Source of the DNA: Roseofilum casamattae BLCC-M143
Lineage (GTDB): Bacteria; Cyanobacteriota; Cyanobacteriia; Cyanobacteriales; Desertifilaceae
Reading direction: 5' to 3'
Length of the DNA stretch: 64,000 nt
Assembly: GCF_030068455.1 (NCBI RefSeq)
Contig: NZ_JAQOSQ010000006.1
Coordinates: 124,001 to 188,000, forward strand
The first letter of the stretch is position 1; each line of letters starts with the position of its first letter. Positions 1-9,443 of this stretch are shown piece after piece. Position numbers and translations under genes: made by a program. The notes below the pieces were generated by a model that had not been told where the DNA came from, did not search any database, and was given only the letters and a program-made list of their open reading frames with translations.

Positions 1-1615
1 TAAGTTTGGGAAAAATATTTTTCTCTACCCTCACTTCCTGCTCGGTTTGTTTGCCCAAACACGCGGTAAAATAAAAAGTGCTTCCGGCTCCCACTGCACT
101 TTCCACCCCAATTCGACCATCCATCAGTTCTGTAAGCTTCTTACAAATGGCTAAACCCAAGCCAGTTCCTCCGTACCTGCGAGTTGTGGATTCATCAACT
201 TGGCTAAAGCTCTGGAATAATTTGACTTGCTGTTCTGAACTGATGCCAATACCCGTGTCCCGGATTGAGAACTGTAGTCGAACAGTTGTTGCATCCTCGT
301 CAAGCACGCAGATAGAAATCACGATCTCACCTGTCTCCGTAAACTTGACTGCATTTGTGGCAAGATTCGACAAGATTTGCCTCAAACGAAGCGGATCTCC
401 CACTAAAGCCATTGGCAAATTAGCAGGGAGATCGAATAAAAATTCCAGACCTTTTTCTTCAGTCTGTAAGCCAACTAAACTAGATATATCATCTAGTATG
501 TCTTCAAGCTGGAAGGGCACGGTTTCTAAATGGAGCCGATCCGCCTCAATTTTAGAGAAGTCTAAAATATCATTGATAATTCCTAAGAGTAATCGAGCTG
601 AGTGATGAATTTTACTGACATAATTGTGTTGCTGTCCGTCAAGATGAGTTTGCAGGACTAAATGGCTCATACCAATAATGACATTCATCGGCGTTCGGAT
701 CTCGTGACTCATATTCGCCAGGAATTGCGATTTCGAGAGATTTGCCCGCTCTGCCTCTATTACCTTTTCTCTGAGTTCTATCGTTTTGTGTTCAACCAGT
801 GTTTGCAATTGATTTTGCCGATCGAATAATGCCTCAGAGCGCTCCTCAATTTGCCCGGCCATGTACTTGAACGACTCGAGCACGCGATCGATTTCCTCAA
901 CTCCTTGGCGATCGGGAAATTCAACTCTTTCTCCCTGACCCAAGTCACGGGCGAGATGAGCGAGTTTAGAAAGCGGTTTCACCACCTTGAAATAGATTCC
1001 AGCGAAACTAAGCAAAAGTATGATAGCGACGAGGATGGATGAAATTCCGTACCATAAATGAGCGAAGGAATGTAACCTGTGGAATTGCTCCTCTCGCTCT
1101 ACCAACAGGCGATTCTCTTCCTCGATGAAGTCGTTAAGGAGAAGGCGAATCTCATCCATGAAGTGCTTCCCTTCTTTATTCCTAACAATTTCCAGAGCCC
1201 GAGCTAGTTCGTTGCTGGAGGTCAAATTAATCGTCAACTGCAGGTTCTCAAACTTCAGTTGCATTAATGCTTGGATTTTTTCCAATCGTTGCTGTTGAGT
1301 GTTGTTGTCGCGCGTCAGAGATTTAAGCTTGTTGAATTGGTCTGTCGCTCCATGCACGCCTGTGTGGTAAGAGTCTAAATATGCAGGCACGCCCGTCAGC
1401 AGAAACCCTCGCTGTCCAGTTTCTGCATCCACTAAGTACTTCTCGAGTTGGGTTGCAGAGACGATCGCGTCGTGAGTATGATGCACCATATAGTTGGCTT
1501 GCTCGGCCTGTTTCTCCCCATCCCATACCATCAATATGCCAATCGTGACAATCGGAATTATCACCAGTGATAATACTCTGTAAAACCTTGTGATACTAGT
1601 TCTGGCGTGACGCAT
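1..1615 (-). CDS. CHASE3-domain sensor histidine kinase (5' part, runs off left edge)
   Basis: Reading the minus strand from the ATG at 1615 gives 538 codons without a stop, so the gene continues beyond the window. Residues 11-30 form a first membrane segment. Residues about 50-180 match the CHASE3 sensory domain, with the typical [13 protein letters not shown] stretch at 63-75. A second membrane segment is at 188-210, followed by HAMP, a coiled linker, a HisKA dimerisation domain with phospho-acceptor His304 (SHEIRTPMN) and an HATPase domain with DTGIGI and [10 protein letters not shown]-lid motifs. It is an inner-membrane two-component kinase that autophosphorylates on His304. This H-box and ATPase type ([14 protein letters not shown]) usually belongs to hybrid kinases, so receiver domains are expected in the missing part, but that is inference. 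The ligand is unknown. It is transcribed in the same direction as pheS, 248 bp downstream of it. Confidence 0.9.
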   Translation of the reverse strand, partial: MRHARTSITRFYRVLSLVIIPIVTIGILMVWDGEKQAEQANYMVHHTHDAIVSATQLEKYLVDAETGQRGFLLTGVPAYLDSYHTGVHGATDQFNKLKSLTRDNNTQQQRLEKIQALMQLKFENLQLTINLTSSNELARALEIVRNKEGKHFMDEIRLLLNDFIEEENRLLVEREEQFHRLHSFAHLWYGISSILVAIILLLSFAGIYFKVVKPLSKLAHLARDLGQGERVEFPDRQGVEEIDRVLESFKYMAGQIEERSEALFDRQNQLQTLVEHKTIELREKVIEAERANLSKSQFLANMSHEIRTPMNVIIGMSHLVLQTHLDGQQHNYVSKIHHSARLLLGIINDILDFSKIEADRLHLETVPFQLEDILDDISSLVGLQTEEKGLEFLFDLPANLPMALVGDPLRLRQILSNLATNAVKFTETGEIVISICVLDEDATTVRLQFSIRDTGIGISSEQQVKLFQSFSQVDESTTRRYGGTGLGLAICKKLTELMDGRIGVESAVGAGSTFYFTACLGKQTEQEVRVEKNIFPKL

Positions 1616-1786
1616 TGTTATCCTCAATCAGAGATGGATTTGAGTGTGGCGACTCATGCAAAAAAATTAGAGCAGGGATTACTTTGTTCCATTCACGCTG
1701 TGCTTGTTATTTTAGTATAGTCAATTTAATCTAACTATGGCAATAGTAAAGTGCTCCCCCCCTCTTCGATTGCTACTGCCCAAAAT

Positions 1787-1801
1787 GGGGGGAATAACCC
1801 C
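1787..1801 (-). terminator. candidate hairpin terminator after pheS
   Basis: A GGGG/CCCC stem with a six-base loop lies about 60 bp downstream of the pheS stop. In the pheS direction it is followed by only a short T-rich stretch (ATTTT). On the opposite strand it is followed by a better T-run, but no plus-strand gene ends here. The remaining bases of the 1616-1863 gap contain no gene that I can support. Confidence 0.35.
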
Positions 1802-1863
1802 TTATTTTTTGTTCGCGATCGCTAGCTGTAACAGTGGAATTTTACGCAAACGAACGCGAAAAT

Positions 1864-2856
1864 TTAGAACTGATGCAAGAATCGCAGATCGTTGCTATAG
1901 AACCGGCGAATATCATCAATTTGGTGCAAGACCATGGCAAAGCGCTCGATACCAAATCCGGCGGCAAATCCACTGTAAACTTCTGGGTCGTAACCCACAG
2001 CTTTGAGTACATTGGGGTCTACCATGCCACAACCGAGGACTTCCAACCATTTCCCATTCCACTGTACGTCCACTTCTGCGCTCGGTTCGGTGAACGGGAA
2101 ATAACTGGCGCGGAAACGAATATCAACGTCGCCAAACATCTGAGTGAGGAATTCTTTGACCGTTCCTTTCAAGTCGGTAAAGGTCAATCCTTCATCAACG
2201 GCAAGTAATTCCATCTGGTGGAACACGGCAGCGTGGGTAGCATCCACCGTATCGCGACGATAGCAGCGTCCGGGAGCAACAATGCGTACCGGGGGTTCGT
2301 TCTTCTCCATATAGCGAATTTGCACGGAAGAGGTATGAGTGCGGAGCAGATTGCCATCGGGAAGATAGAAGGTATCCTGCATATCTCGTGCGGGGTGATC
2401 GGGTGGAGTGTTGAGCGCCTCGAAGTTGTAGTAGTCGGTTTCCATCTCCGGCCCGGCAGCCAGAGTATATCCGAGTCCGACGAAGATATCGATCGCCCGA
2501 TCGAAAGTACTGTTTAAAGGATGAATGCGACCTTGCGGGCGATACACTCCAGCCATGGTCACATCAATGGTCTCTGCTTCCAGTTGGGCTTGAATTTTCG
2601 CCTGTTGTAGCGCCGTACGCTTGTCTTCAAGAGCAGTTTGAATGGTCGTTTTGACCTCATTGGCCGCAGAACCGATGCGAGGGCGATCGCTCGGATCGAG
2701 TTTTCCCATGCCTCCCAAGACCTTCGGTAACTGGCCTTTTTTGCCCAGAAAGGCGATCCTAATCTCTTCCAATTTTTGCAGGTCTTCGCAGGTGGCGATC
2801 GCCGCTATGGCAGCTTGTTTGAGATCGGCTAATTGTTGTTCTAAGTCGCTCAACAT
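1864..2856 (-). CDS. pheS: phenylalanine-tRNA ligase alpha subunit
   Basis: PheS is the catalytic alpha subunit of the alpha2-beta2 phenylalanyl-tRNA synthetase, charging tRNA-Phe in the cytosol. The product is about 330 residues, the usual length. It starts with the N-terminal coiled-coil arm, then the class II core: motif 1 region around [16 protein letters not shown], motif 2 in [20 protein letters not shown], and motif 3 in [16 protein letters not shown] near the C-terminus. An in-frame TTG at 2874 would add six residues, but the ATG at 2856 (MLSDLEQQ) agrees better with the family start. The beta subunit gene pheT is not adjacent, which is common in cyanobacteria. The next gene upstream is divergent, so pheS appears monocistronic. 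Confidence 0.97.
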   Translation of the reverse strand: MLSDLEQQLADLKQAAIAAIATCEDLQKLEEIRIAFLGKKGQLPKVLGGMGKLDPSDRPRIGSAANEVKTTIQTALEDKRTALQQAKIQAQLEAETIDVTMAGVYRPQGRIHPLNSTFDRAIDIFVGLGYTLAAGPEMETDYYNFEALNTPPDHPARDMQDTFYLPDGNLLRTHTSSVQIRYMEKNEPPVRIVAPGRCYRRDTVDATHAAVFHQMELLAVDEGLTFTDLKGTVKEFLTQMFGDVDIRFRASYFPFTEPSAEVDVQWNGKWLEVLGCGMVDPNVLKAVGYDPEVYSGFAAGFGIERFAMVLHQIDDIRRFYSNDLRFLHQF

Positions 2857-2959
2857 AAAAATTCTAGAGGGCAAAATTAAGCAAGATAACGTGGTTGCGT
2901 GGCGGCACTATGCCTTAAATAAATGCTACCATTATTTGCGTTCTCGACTTGCGATCGCT

Positions 2960-3340
2960 ATGACTATCGTTCTTTCCTCTCAAGAGATCGCTCATTACCG
3001 CACTGAATTAGCTGCCGACCAAGAAGCCTTAAGTGCTCTAGACCAAATTGAAGACTGCGAGGGAGACCTGGAAGATGCCGCTATCTCTCTCGGCATTCAA
3101 GCGGGACAACAACCCGATCGCGCCGACTGGTTATCGGGAGTTGCCAAACGCTGTCGCGTCGTCCTCTGCTGCGATCCCTGTCACAGCTATTTCCAAGCCG
3201 GAAAGTTGAGTCATGTCGTTGCGACTCTGCGCGAGGCTGGAGTTTGTCCGCCAGAGTTAGTAACTCCAGTGGTTTTGTGGGTCGTCCAACTTGGAGTAGA
3301 AAATTTTTGCGAACCCTTAAGTTACAAGCAGTATAACTAG
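2960..3340 (+). CDS. conserved hypothetical protein, 126 residues
   Basis: I do not recognise this gene beyond its protein-like composition. The frame is open much further upstream, but that part overlaps pheS on the opposite strand. The ATG at 2960 just after a HIP1 octamer is therefore the most plausible start. The product begins MTIVLSSQEIAHYR, has an acidic helical N-terminal half (residues 10-55) and a central Cys-rich motif RVVLCCDPCHSYF at about residues 69-81. The three cysteines and one histidine (CC..C.) could bind metal, but this is only a suggestion. No signal peptide or membrane segment is visible. It is divergent from pheS with about 100 bp between starts. Confidence 0.7.
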   Translation: MTIVLSSQEIAHYRTELAADQEALSALDQIEDCEGDLEDAAISLGIQAGQQPDRADWLSGVAKRCRVVLCCDPCHSYFQAGKLSHVVATLREAGVCPPELVTPVVLWVVQLGVENFCEPLSYKQYN

Positions 3341-3410
3341 TTTCCTACAAATGTAGTTATCACCGAAATTAAGCGGGCAATAGAGCGTTGTTCATGGGAA
3401 TTGCAGAGTA

Positions 3411-3779
3411 TTAAGATTGACATTCAAACGAACTGAGAGAGTCCCGGCGAACCCAACCTCGCAGGCCGCCATCAACAAATTCAACGTTGACCCAGTCTCT
3501 TCCATAGCGATCGTCGGCGATCGCCAACCCATCGACACCACCGCGAATCGCGATAATGCGATCGCCCGAAACTCCATCGTAAAGAACTGCAAAGGCTTCG
3601 CCCGCCCCATCTCGCACGGGAATAGTATTCATGGGATCGTTTCTGCCCTTCTGCACAATTAGCATCGCCCGACAGCTGGAGATGGGGGGAGCTTCAGCAC
3701 GAGTCGGTCTCGATATTCCGAGTAGCAGAGCGATGGCCGCAGCTATGGCGATCGTTCCGTCTCTATGCCTGAATTGCAT
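3411..3779 (-). CDS. exported SH3-like domain protein
   Basis: A 122-residue product with a basic N-terminus and a hydrophobic stretch at 9-22 ending in a likely signal peptidase site near Ala28 (PTRAEA), so it is predicted to be exported. The mature part has the pattern of a bacterial SH3-like domain: PVRDGAGEAFAVLYDGVSGDRIIAIRGG, then DRYGRDWVNVEF and GLRGWVRRDSL, the last resembling the W-V terminal strand of SH3 repeats. Such domains often bind peptidoglycan or other cell-wall ligands, but the ligand here is unknown. It lies 108 bp downstream of pilO on the same strand, in the place where pilQ is expected in many cyanobacteria. Co-transcription with pilMNO is possible but not shown. Confidence 0.75.
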   Translation of the reverse strand: MQFRHRDGTIAIAAAIALLLGISRPTRAEAPPISSCRAMLIVQKGRNDPMNTIPVRDGAGEAFAVLYDGVSGDRIIAIRGGVDGLAIADDRYGRDWVNVEFVDGGLRGWVRRDSLSSFECQS

Positions 3780-3887
3780 AACAAAATTGAGATCGGCAAC
3801 TTATTTAATGATATCCCTCTTCTGTTATTCTCCGAAAATTAAGAAGGATATAAGGAGCGATCGCCAATCTCAATCGCTCCCTATTCT

Positions 3888-4625
3888 CTACTCTGTTGCC
3901 TCTTCCGCGCCTTCTTCCGCGCCTTCTTCCTCCCCAGGAGGAGCAGGAGGAGGTAGCTCCGTTGGCAACAGTGCTTTAATTTGCATTTGCGTTGTTAGCT
4001 TCGGCTCATTGGGCGCAACCAAAAGCCCATCTTGATAGAGCACCTGTTGGGAGCCGCTATCGACTTGAAGTTCCATTGATTCAACCGTCAGTAAGGGTTG
4101 TAATCGTTCGATATCCAACAATACCAATCGAGTTTGGTCAAAGTTGCCGGCAAACTGCAGTTCGTAGGAACGGCTTCTCAGCTTACCGTCCACCTCTGCT
4201 CCTAGAGAGCCATCAGCGACCAACTGTATGCCCTCTGAGTCCGGTTGAAACTGAATTAATTCGACCCCTCGCTCTCTCAGAATACGATTAATATCTAACA
4301 GCAAAGTTTGCAGCGATTTATCGTCCGCAAATAGAGTTTGTATCTCCACACTTTGTTGTTCTGCTAGGGCTTGGTCTGCTTGAGCCTCCTGGAGAAGGTT
4401 CTCTAACTCTTGTCCGGACCTCACCTGAGAGCCTTTCTCATCCAACTCAGCTTTCAGCGTTGTGTTTTGCTCCATCGCTGGTAACACTTGGCTATAAACC
4501 AAAAACCCAGCAGCGAGTAAACCCACCACGCCAATGGCGACACCAATAATCAGATTAGTCTGATTCGCGCCTTTACCTTCCTCGTCGGCACCAACATTCG
4601 TGCCAAAATCGCCTGCCATGGTCAT
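3888..4625 (-). CDS. pilO: type IV pilus assembly protein PilO
   Basis: PilO is an inner-membrane protein that pairs with PilN to form the alignment complex linking the cytoplasmic PilM ring to the outer-membrane secretin of the type IV pilus. The 245-residue product has one membrane segment at about 25-47 (LIIGVAIGVVGLLAAGFLVY), a coiled coil at about 55-100 and a ferredoxin-like periplasmic domain at about 100-215. An unusual tail of proline and glutamate repeats (GEEEGAEEGAEEATE) ends it. The start overlaps the pilN stop (TAATG), which indicates translational coupling. The assignment rests mainly on topology and on the pilM-pilN-pilO order, because PilO sequences are poorly conserved. Confidence 0.9.
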   Translation of the reverse strand: MTMAGDFGTNVGADEEGKGANQTNLIIGVAIGVVGLLAAGFLVYSQVLPAMEQNTTLKAELDEKGSQVRSGQELENLLQEAQADQALAEQQSVEIQTLFADDKSLQTLLLDINRILRERGVELIQFQPDSEGIQLVADGSLGAEVDGKLRSRSYELQFAGNFDQTRLVLLDIERLQPLLTVESMELQVDSGSQQVLYQDGLLVAPNEPKLTTQMQIKALLPTELPPPAPPGEEEGAEEGAEEATE

Positions 4626-5425
4626 TACTCTAATATCCCCTTTTGTCGTAATGTTTCAATCCGACTGGTTAACCCAATTGCACCCTTACTTTCCAGTTGA
4701 GTCATTAGCTCTGTTGCTCCCTTGTCGGAAAGAGGCGTACTAATCTCAAAAGACACCACATCCGGAAGGGTTACTTGAATGTCACTCCCTTCAGGAACTT
4801 CAACTTGTACCGGACTGTTGGTAATTCGTGCCGAAGCCAGTTGAGTGTTCTCGCCGCCAAGGAAATCCGAGTTTTGTAAGAGGAGAACAAAATCATTCAC
4901 ATCATCGTAGGTATTCGCCAGTCCGCGAATTTCGATTCCCGGTACTGGTCCCGGTGGCGGAGCGTCAGCAGCGGCATTGGGATCGGGAGGCAGTTCCACT
5001 TCCACTTGCTGGATGCTGTTCATTTGAACGCCCGTTGGAGTACGATCCTTAATCTCTTGCAGCAGAGCCGACCACGGCTTAATTTGATTAAATACAGTAG
5101 CCAGAGCTAAGGTCTGCGTCCGAATTGCCTCCGTTTGGGCTTTAATCCCGTCGATTTCTGCAGTTTGTGCTGCCTGCTGCTCGATATCGGCATTGACTCC
5201 ATCGACCTGAGCTTGCAATTGAGCATTTTCGCGATCGAAGTACAAGAACTTAGTCCCCAAAGCACCTCCAATGGCTAGAGCGGCAACCACTACTCCAGCA
5301 ACTATTGGAATAAAGCTTTGAGGAGAAGCACTCCCTCCCCCTCCCCCTGCATCTTTAGTCTTGCTCGCCGGGGTATCTAAATATCCCGGTCTATCTTTAA
5401 GAAAATTAATATCGAGTCCATACAT
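4625..5425 (-). CDS. pilN: type IV pilus assembly protein PilN
   Basis: PilN spans the inner membrane. Its short cytoplasmic N-terminus docks on PilM and its periplasmic domain dimerises with PilO. In this 266-residue protein the N-terminal sequence MYGLDINFLKDRP corresponds to the conserved PilM-binding peptide. It is followed by a Gly/Ser linker, one membrane segment at about 40-62, a coiled coil at about 65-110 and the periplasmic domain, which contains a Pro/Ala-rich insertion (PPDPNAAADAPPPGP) around residue 150. It starts 12 bp after pilM and its stop overlaps the pilO start, so the three genes form one operon. Type IV pili in cyanobacteria serve twitching, phototaxis and DNA uptake. 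Confidence 0.93.
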   Translation of the reverse strand: MYGLDINFLKDRPGYLDTPASKTKDAGGGGGSASPQSFIPIVAGVVVAALAIGGALGTKFLYFDRENAQLQAQVDGVNADIEQQAAQTAEIDGIKAQTEAIRTQTLALATVFNQIKPWSALLQEIKDRTPTGVQMNSIQQVEVELPPDPNAAADAPPPGPVPGIEIRGLANTYDDVNDFVLLLQNSDFLGGENTQLASARITNSPVQVEVPEGSDIQVTLPDVVSFEISTPLSDKGATELMTQLESKGAIGLTSRIETLRQKGILE

Positions 5426-5437
5426 GGTTCTAAACCT

Positions 5438-6550
5438 CTAGATCACGTACCGTAATCCCAGTCCTAAAGCTACACCCAAACCCGGCCGTTGAGCGGGTGG
5501 AATCTCCATCTCCGCTTCTAGGGAGAGAGCTTCCAGAGGATCGACTTGGGACGTGGGAACGCTAAGTCGTTGAGTTAAAAATTCATCTAATTGTCCGATT
5601 CCCGCTCCGCTACCAGCGAGGAGGAGTTGAGCGACTTCTTGATTTTCGCCTTGATTGACGTAGAAGTCGATCGATCGCCGCAGTTCGTCTGCTAATTCTC
5701 CCAGTACTCTTACCATAGCAGCCGCTCCAGGATTGGAGCCAGTCATCCCGGTTTGAACGCTATCGACGGGAGTTAAAGGAATGGTCATCCCTTGCAAAAT
5801 TTCTGGGTTCCGCGACGGCGGCAGGTTCATTGCCTGACACAAGGCATTTTGAATCTGATTGGTGCCGATGGGAACCGTCCGCGAAAATTGCGGGACGCCA
5901 TCGACGACGATCGCAATTTCTGTCCCTTCAAATTCTATATTAGCGATCGCCACTGCTTCTCCCAAGGGAAATTGCCGCAATTCCTCCCGAATGGTCCGAA
6001 TTAGGGAAAAACTACTAATTTCTAACACATCCAGGTGTAATCCCGCTTGCTCGAAGGTATTGATATAGTTATCGGTAATTTCTTTGCGAGTCGCCACCAA
6101 CAACACGCGCACCTTTTCAATGCCGTCATCATCCACCATTAGATCGAGCTTCTGATAGTCAACATCGGCTTCTTCGCGGGGAAAAGGCAAGTACAACCCA
6201 GCCTCCTGATTGAGCACCATCTCCCGCAGCTCGTTATCATCCAGCTCCGCAGGCACCGGGATCAGACGGGTCACTGCTTCCCGTCCGGACACCGCTGAGG
6301 CCGCATTTTTCACTGTAATTTTCTGCTCCTCCAACGCCATTTGAATCAATTCGGCCATGGCTGGAGCATCGAGAATTTGCCCATCTTCATATATCCCTTC
6401 CGGGACTTCTAGGGAGTGGAACGACTGGAGTTTGTATGCCTGACCTTTCTTCAGGACTTGAACAATGTTAATCTGTTCGGGAGTAATCTCTACTCCAATT
6501 CCTTTCGGCCGTTTTGAGAATAAACTTTTGACGTTATCAAGAAGGTTCAC
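5438..6550 (-). CDS. pilM: type IV pilus assembly actin-like ATPase PilM
   Basis: PilM is a cytoplasmic actin-fold protein that binds ATP and the N-terminus of PilN at the base of the pilus machine. The 370-residue product has the family start GIGVEITPEQINIVQVLKKG, the EEADVDYQKLD and VLLVATRKEITDNYI segments, and the ATP-binding SHS2/actin elements IANIEFEGTEIAIVVDG and LLLAGSGAGIGQLDEFL. The length is normal. The start is GTG at 6550 with only a weak Shine-Dalgarno-like TAGGGA upstream. It is the first gene of pilMNO. The 205 bp gap to the divergent binding-protein gene contains the inverted repeat listed separately. Confidence 0.95.
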   Translation of the reverse strand: MNLLDNVKSLFSKRPKGIGVEITPEQINIVQVLKKGQAYKLQSFHSLEVPEGIYEDGQILDAPAMAELIQMALEEQKITVKNAASAVSGREAVTRLIPVPAELDDNELREMVLNQEAGLYLPFPREEADVDYQKLDLMVDDDGIEKVRVLLVATRKEITDNYINTFEQAGLHLDVLEISSFSLIRTIREELRQFPLGEAVAIANIEFEGTEIAIVVDGVPQFSRTVPIGTNQIQNALCQAMNLPPSRNPEILQGMTIPLTPVDSVQTGMTGSNPGAAAMVRVLGELADELRRSIDFYVNQGENQEVAQLLLAGSGAGIGQLDEFLTQRLSVPTSQVDPLEALSLEAEMEIPPAQRPGLGVALGLGLRYVI

Positions 6551-6637
6551 AGCGGTAGTTTCCCTAGTTAATTGGGGGCTAGACGGTCGGGATGCCTCTT
6601 AACCGATTCAAGAGGAGTGGATACACCTGTTATAGCT

Positions 6638-6695
6638 TAATTGTCCCTAGAGCCGCGGCCGAAGCGATGGTGAATCGATTCGGAAAGGACAATTA
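6638..6695. promoter_or_regulatory. inverted repeat in the pilM / binding-protein divergent promoter region
   Basis: TAATTGTCC at 6638-6646 and its exact reverse complement GGACAATTA at 6687-6695 are separated by 40 bp, between the divergent starts of pilM and the solute-binding lipoprotein. A paired operator is one possible reading. The repeat itself is seen; the function is inferred. Confidence 0.35.
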
Positions 6696-6755
6696 TGGGT
6701 CTATACACGCAATAATAGCGATAATTACGAGTTTTCTATTGTGGGTCAGATTACC

Positions 6756-8048
6756 ATGTTCTTTCATCGTCGCCAATCTCGATCGTTTCTGCTGCTCGTG
6801 GCGATCGCCTTTAGTCTCAGTTGGCTCATCAGTTGCACGGCTCCAGCTCCGGAGGGTTCTTCTGGAGCGAAAGAGATTGAGTTTTGGACGATGCAACTGC
6901 AACCCAAGTTTACCGATTATTTTACCGAGCGCATTGCTCAGTTTGAGGGAGAAAATCCGGGCGTCACCGTTCGCTGGGTTGATGTCCCTTGGGCGGCCAT
7001 GGAGAGCAAGATTTTGACTGCAGTGGCGGCGCAAACTGCCCCCGATGTGGTAAATCTCAATCCTAATTTTGCTTCGACGTTGGCGGCTCGGAATGCTTGG
7101 TTGTCGTTGGGGGAGCGAGTGAGTTCGGAGGATCGCGATCGCTATTTATCCGGGATTTGGCAGGCGAATACTCTGGAGGACACCACGTTTGGACTGCCTT
7201 GGTATCTGACCGCGCGAGTTACGCTCTATAATACCGAACTTTTGCAGCAAGCGGGAATTACCGAAGCGCCGACTACCTATGCTGAGTTAGCTAAAGTGGC
7301 GCAACAGGTGAAAGAAAAGACGGGAAAATTTGCGTTTTTTGTTACGTTTGTTCCGGAAGATTCCGCAGAAGTTTTGGAGTCTCTGGTGCAAATGGGGGTA
7401 ACTCTGGTTGATGATTCTGGAAAAGCGGCGTTTAATTCACCAGAAGGGAAAGCCGCATTCGAGTATTGGGTCGATTTGTATCAAAAGGGATGGTTGCCCC
7501 GAGAAGTATTGACCCAAGGGCATCGTAGAGCGATTGAATTATACCAAGCTGGAGAAATTGCGCTCTTGTTTTCCGGTCCGGAATTCATGAATGCGATCGC
7601 CACTAATGCTCCGGACATCTCCAAAGTCACCTCAACTTCTCCTCAAATTACTGGTAACACTGGTAAGGTGAATGTAGCAGCTATGAATGTGGTTATTCCC
7701 CAGCAAACGGACGTGCCCGAAGAGGCCCTAGAGTTTGCCTTATTTATTACGAATGCCAATAATCAACTTGCCTTTGCCCGAGCCGCTAATGTACTCCCCT
7801 CTACAGTAGACTCGTTGCAAGAGTATCAAGACCTTCTCAAGCAGTCCGAGGAAGGAACTCCCGTAGAACAGGCAAGATTAGTCAGTTCCCAACAACTCGA
7901 GTCCGCAGAAGTTTTGATTCCAGCGATGAAGGGATTAGCCGATCTAAAAAAAGCCATTTATGATAATTTACAAGCCGCTATGTTGGGCGAAAAAAATGTC
8001 GATCGCGCCTTAGCTGATGCTGCAGAGACTTGGAACTCGCTGAACTAA
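6756..8048 (+). CDS. family 1 extracellular solute-binding lipoprotein (sugar ABC type)
   Basis: A substrate-binding protein of the maltose/sugar ABC transporter type. From the ATG at 6756 the signal peptide (FLLLVAIAFSLSWLIS) ends in a lipobox with Cys27, so it is a membrane-anchored lipoprotein. The mature protein starts KEIEFWTMQLQP and shows family 1 features: GENPGVTVRWVDVPW, TAPDVVNLNPNFA, LPWYLTARVTLYNTELLQQAGI and the later GEIALLFSGPEF segment. A GTG at 6741 could extend it by five residues, but would weaken the signal peptide layout. No permease or ATPase gene lies beside it, so its transporter partners must be elsewhere. The substrate is probably a sugar or glycoside by family, but nothing here fixes it. 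Confidence 0.9.
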   Translation: MFFHRRQSRSFLLLVAIAFSLSWLISCTAPAPEGSSGAKEIEFWTMQLQPKFTDYFTERIAQFEGENPGVTVRWVDVPWAAMESKILTAVAAQTAPDVVNLNPNFASTLAARNAWLSLGERVSSEDRDRYLSGIWQANTLEDTTFGLPWYLTARVTLYNTELLQQAGITEAPTTYAELAKVAQQVKEKTGKFAFFVTFVPEDSAEVLESLVQMGVTLVDDSGKAAFNSPEGKAAFEYWVDLYQKGWLPREVLTQGHRRAIELYQAGEIALLFSGPEFMNAIATNAPDISKVTSTSPQITGNTGKVNVAAMNVVIPQQTDVPEEALEFALFITNANNQLAFARAANVLPSTVDSLQEYQDLLKQSEEGTPVEQARLVSSQQLESAEVLIPAMKGLADLKKAIYDNLQAAMLGEKNVDRALADAAETWNSLN

Positions 8049-8183
8049 TTAACCTCTGTCTGGTTACAGAAAGGGTAACGCCTCGCACATCTACGGTTGG
8101 GTTATGACAGTCTGGGAAAGTAGGGAGCTGTTGGCAGGTAGCTGCCGAACTCTCGATGTTATTCCCGTATTGGTAAACTAGCG

Positions 8184-9443
8184 ATGATGCAATTATTAAC
8201 TCTAAAAAAACTCGGTACGCTTCTGAGCGCGGGTTTAGTGTTGCTGGGACTCTGGGGATGCTTTCGTCCCACAACTCCAGGAGCGATCGCATCTCCTTCT
8301 GTTATTTCGCAAATCGATAATACCGTCAATGCAGACCTTGCTGATGGAAACCGTCGCTTTAGCTTTAAGTTATGGAAAACTCTGTTAGCAAAGGAAGAAG
8401 AAAAGAATGTTTTTATTTCGCCGGCGAGTATTGCGATCGCGCTAACCATGACCTATAATGGCGCATCGGGAGAAACTCAAACCGCTATGGCGAAAGCATT
8501 GGAGCTACAAGGACTGAGTTTAGATGAAATTAATCAAGGTTACGCGCACCTGCAACAGAGTTTACAGCACGATAATTCCGGCATTGAATTAAGTTTAGCC
8601 AACTCCCTCTGGGGACGAGAAGACATCGCTTTCGATCCGCAATTCATCGATAATACCAAAACCTTTTACAACGCCCATTTGCGATCGTTGGATTTCAGCA
8701 ATCCTAAAACCAAGCAACAGATTAACGGTTGGGTGAAGCAGCACACGAAAGGCAAAATACCCGAAATTCTCGATCGCGTCAATAGCTCCGATCTTCTCTT
8801 CCTCATTAATGCGACCTATTTTAAAGGAGAATGGCAACAAGAATTCAACGAAGAACTCACCCGCGATCGCACTTTTTATCTGGCTAAAGGTAAGGAAAAA
8901 CAACATCCCATGATGTTCCAAACCGGAACCTATGACTATCTGGAAACAGACGAGTTTCAAGCCGCGCGCTTGCCCTATGGCAACGGTCGATTGAGCTTTT
9001 ATGTCTTTTTGCCTAAAGAAGAGCGCAGCTTATCTCAATTCTACCAAACGTTGGATGACAAGACTTGGCAAACTTGGATCGGTCAGTTTTCCGAACAAGA
9101 AGGATCGATCGCTTTACCAAAATTCAAGCTCGAATACGGCACGGAACTTTCACCTATACTCTCCAGTTTAGGTATGGAAATTGCCTTTCATCCCGGAGCC
9201 GATTTTTCTGCCATGATGGATGCTGATGGATATATCGATCGCGTGAAACACAAAACTTTTGTTGAAGTTAACGAAACCGGAACTGAAGCCGCTGCCGCAA
9301 CTGCGATCGCCATTACCGAAACAGCCGTTGCTCCGACAATTAATCCCTTCCAAATGGTAGTCAATCGCCCGTTTTTCTGTGCCATTTACGACAGCGAAAC
9401 CGATACGCCTCTGTTTCTCGGTTCAATTACCAATCCGGAATAA
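8184..9443 (+). CDS. serpin-family protease inhibitor, lipoprotein
   Basis: A 419-residue serpin. Serpins trap serine or cysteine proteases by a one-shot conformational change after cleavage of an exposed reactive loop. Seen here: an N-terminal lipoprotein signal with Cys26 (LLGLWGC), serpin core motifs FISPASIAIALTMTYNGASGET, LFLINATYFKGEWQQEF and the C-terminal RPFFCAIYD...PLFLGSITNP. The reactive-loop hinge starts at Gly366 (GTEAAAAT), whose small residues are those of inhibitory serpins. The loop from the hinge to NRPF is about 32 residues, slightly longer than in alpha-1-antitrypsin, and has no Lys or Arg before the final NRPF, which suggests a target cutting after small or hydrophobic residues. 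The stop codon directly abuts that of the caspase-like gene on the other strand. Confidence 0.95.
   Translation: MMQLLTLKKLGTLLSAGLVLLGLWGCFRPTTPGAIASPSVISQIDNTVNADLADGNRRFSFKLWKTLLAKEEEKNVFISPASIAIALTMTYNGASGETQTAMAKALELQGLSLDEINQGYAHLQQSLQHDNSGIELSLANSLWGREDIAFDPQFIDNTKTFYNAHLRSLDFSNPKTKQQINGWVKQHTKGKIPEILDRVNSSDLLFLINATYFKGEWQQEFNEELTRDRTFYLAKGKEKQHPMMFQTGTYDYLETDEFQAARLPYGNGRLSFYVFLPKEERSLSQFYQTLDDKTWQTWIGQFSEQEGSIALPKFKLEYGTELSPILSSLGMEIAFHPGADFSAMMDADGYIDRVKHKTFVEVNETGTEAAAATAIAITETAVAPTINPFQMVVNRPFFCAIYDSETDTPLFLGSITNPE

Noticed and set aside
78-605. 175-residue plus-strand open frame
   Set aside because: It is antisense to the conserved kinase domains of the CHASE3 kinase, which is the real gene.
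2642-2959. N-terminal extension of the 126-residue gene into pheS
   Set aside because: It runs antisense through the pheS coding start; the ATG at 2960 gives a sensible protein.
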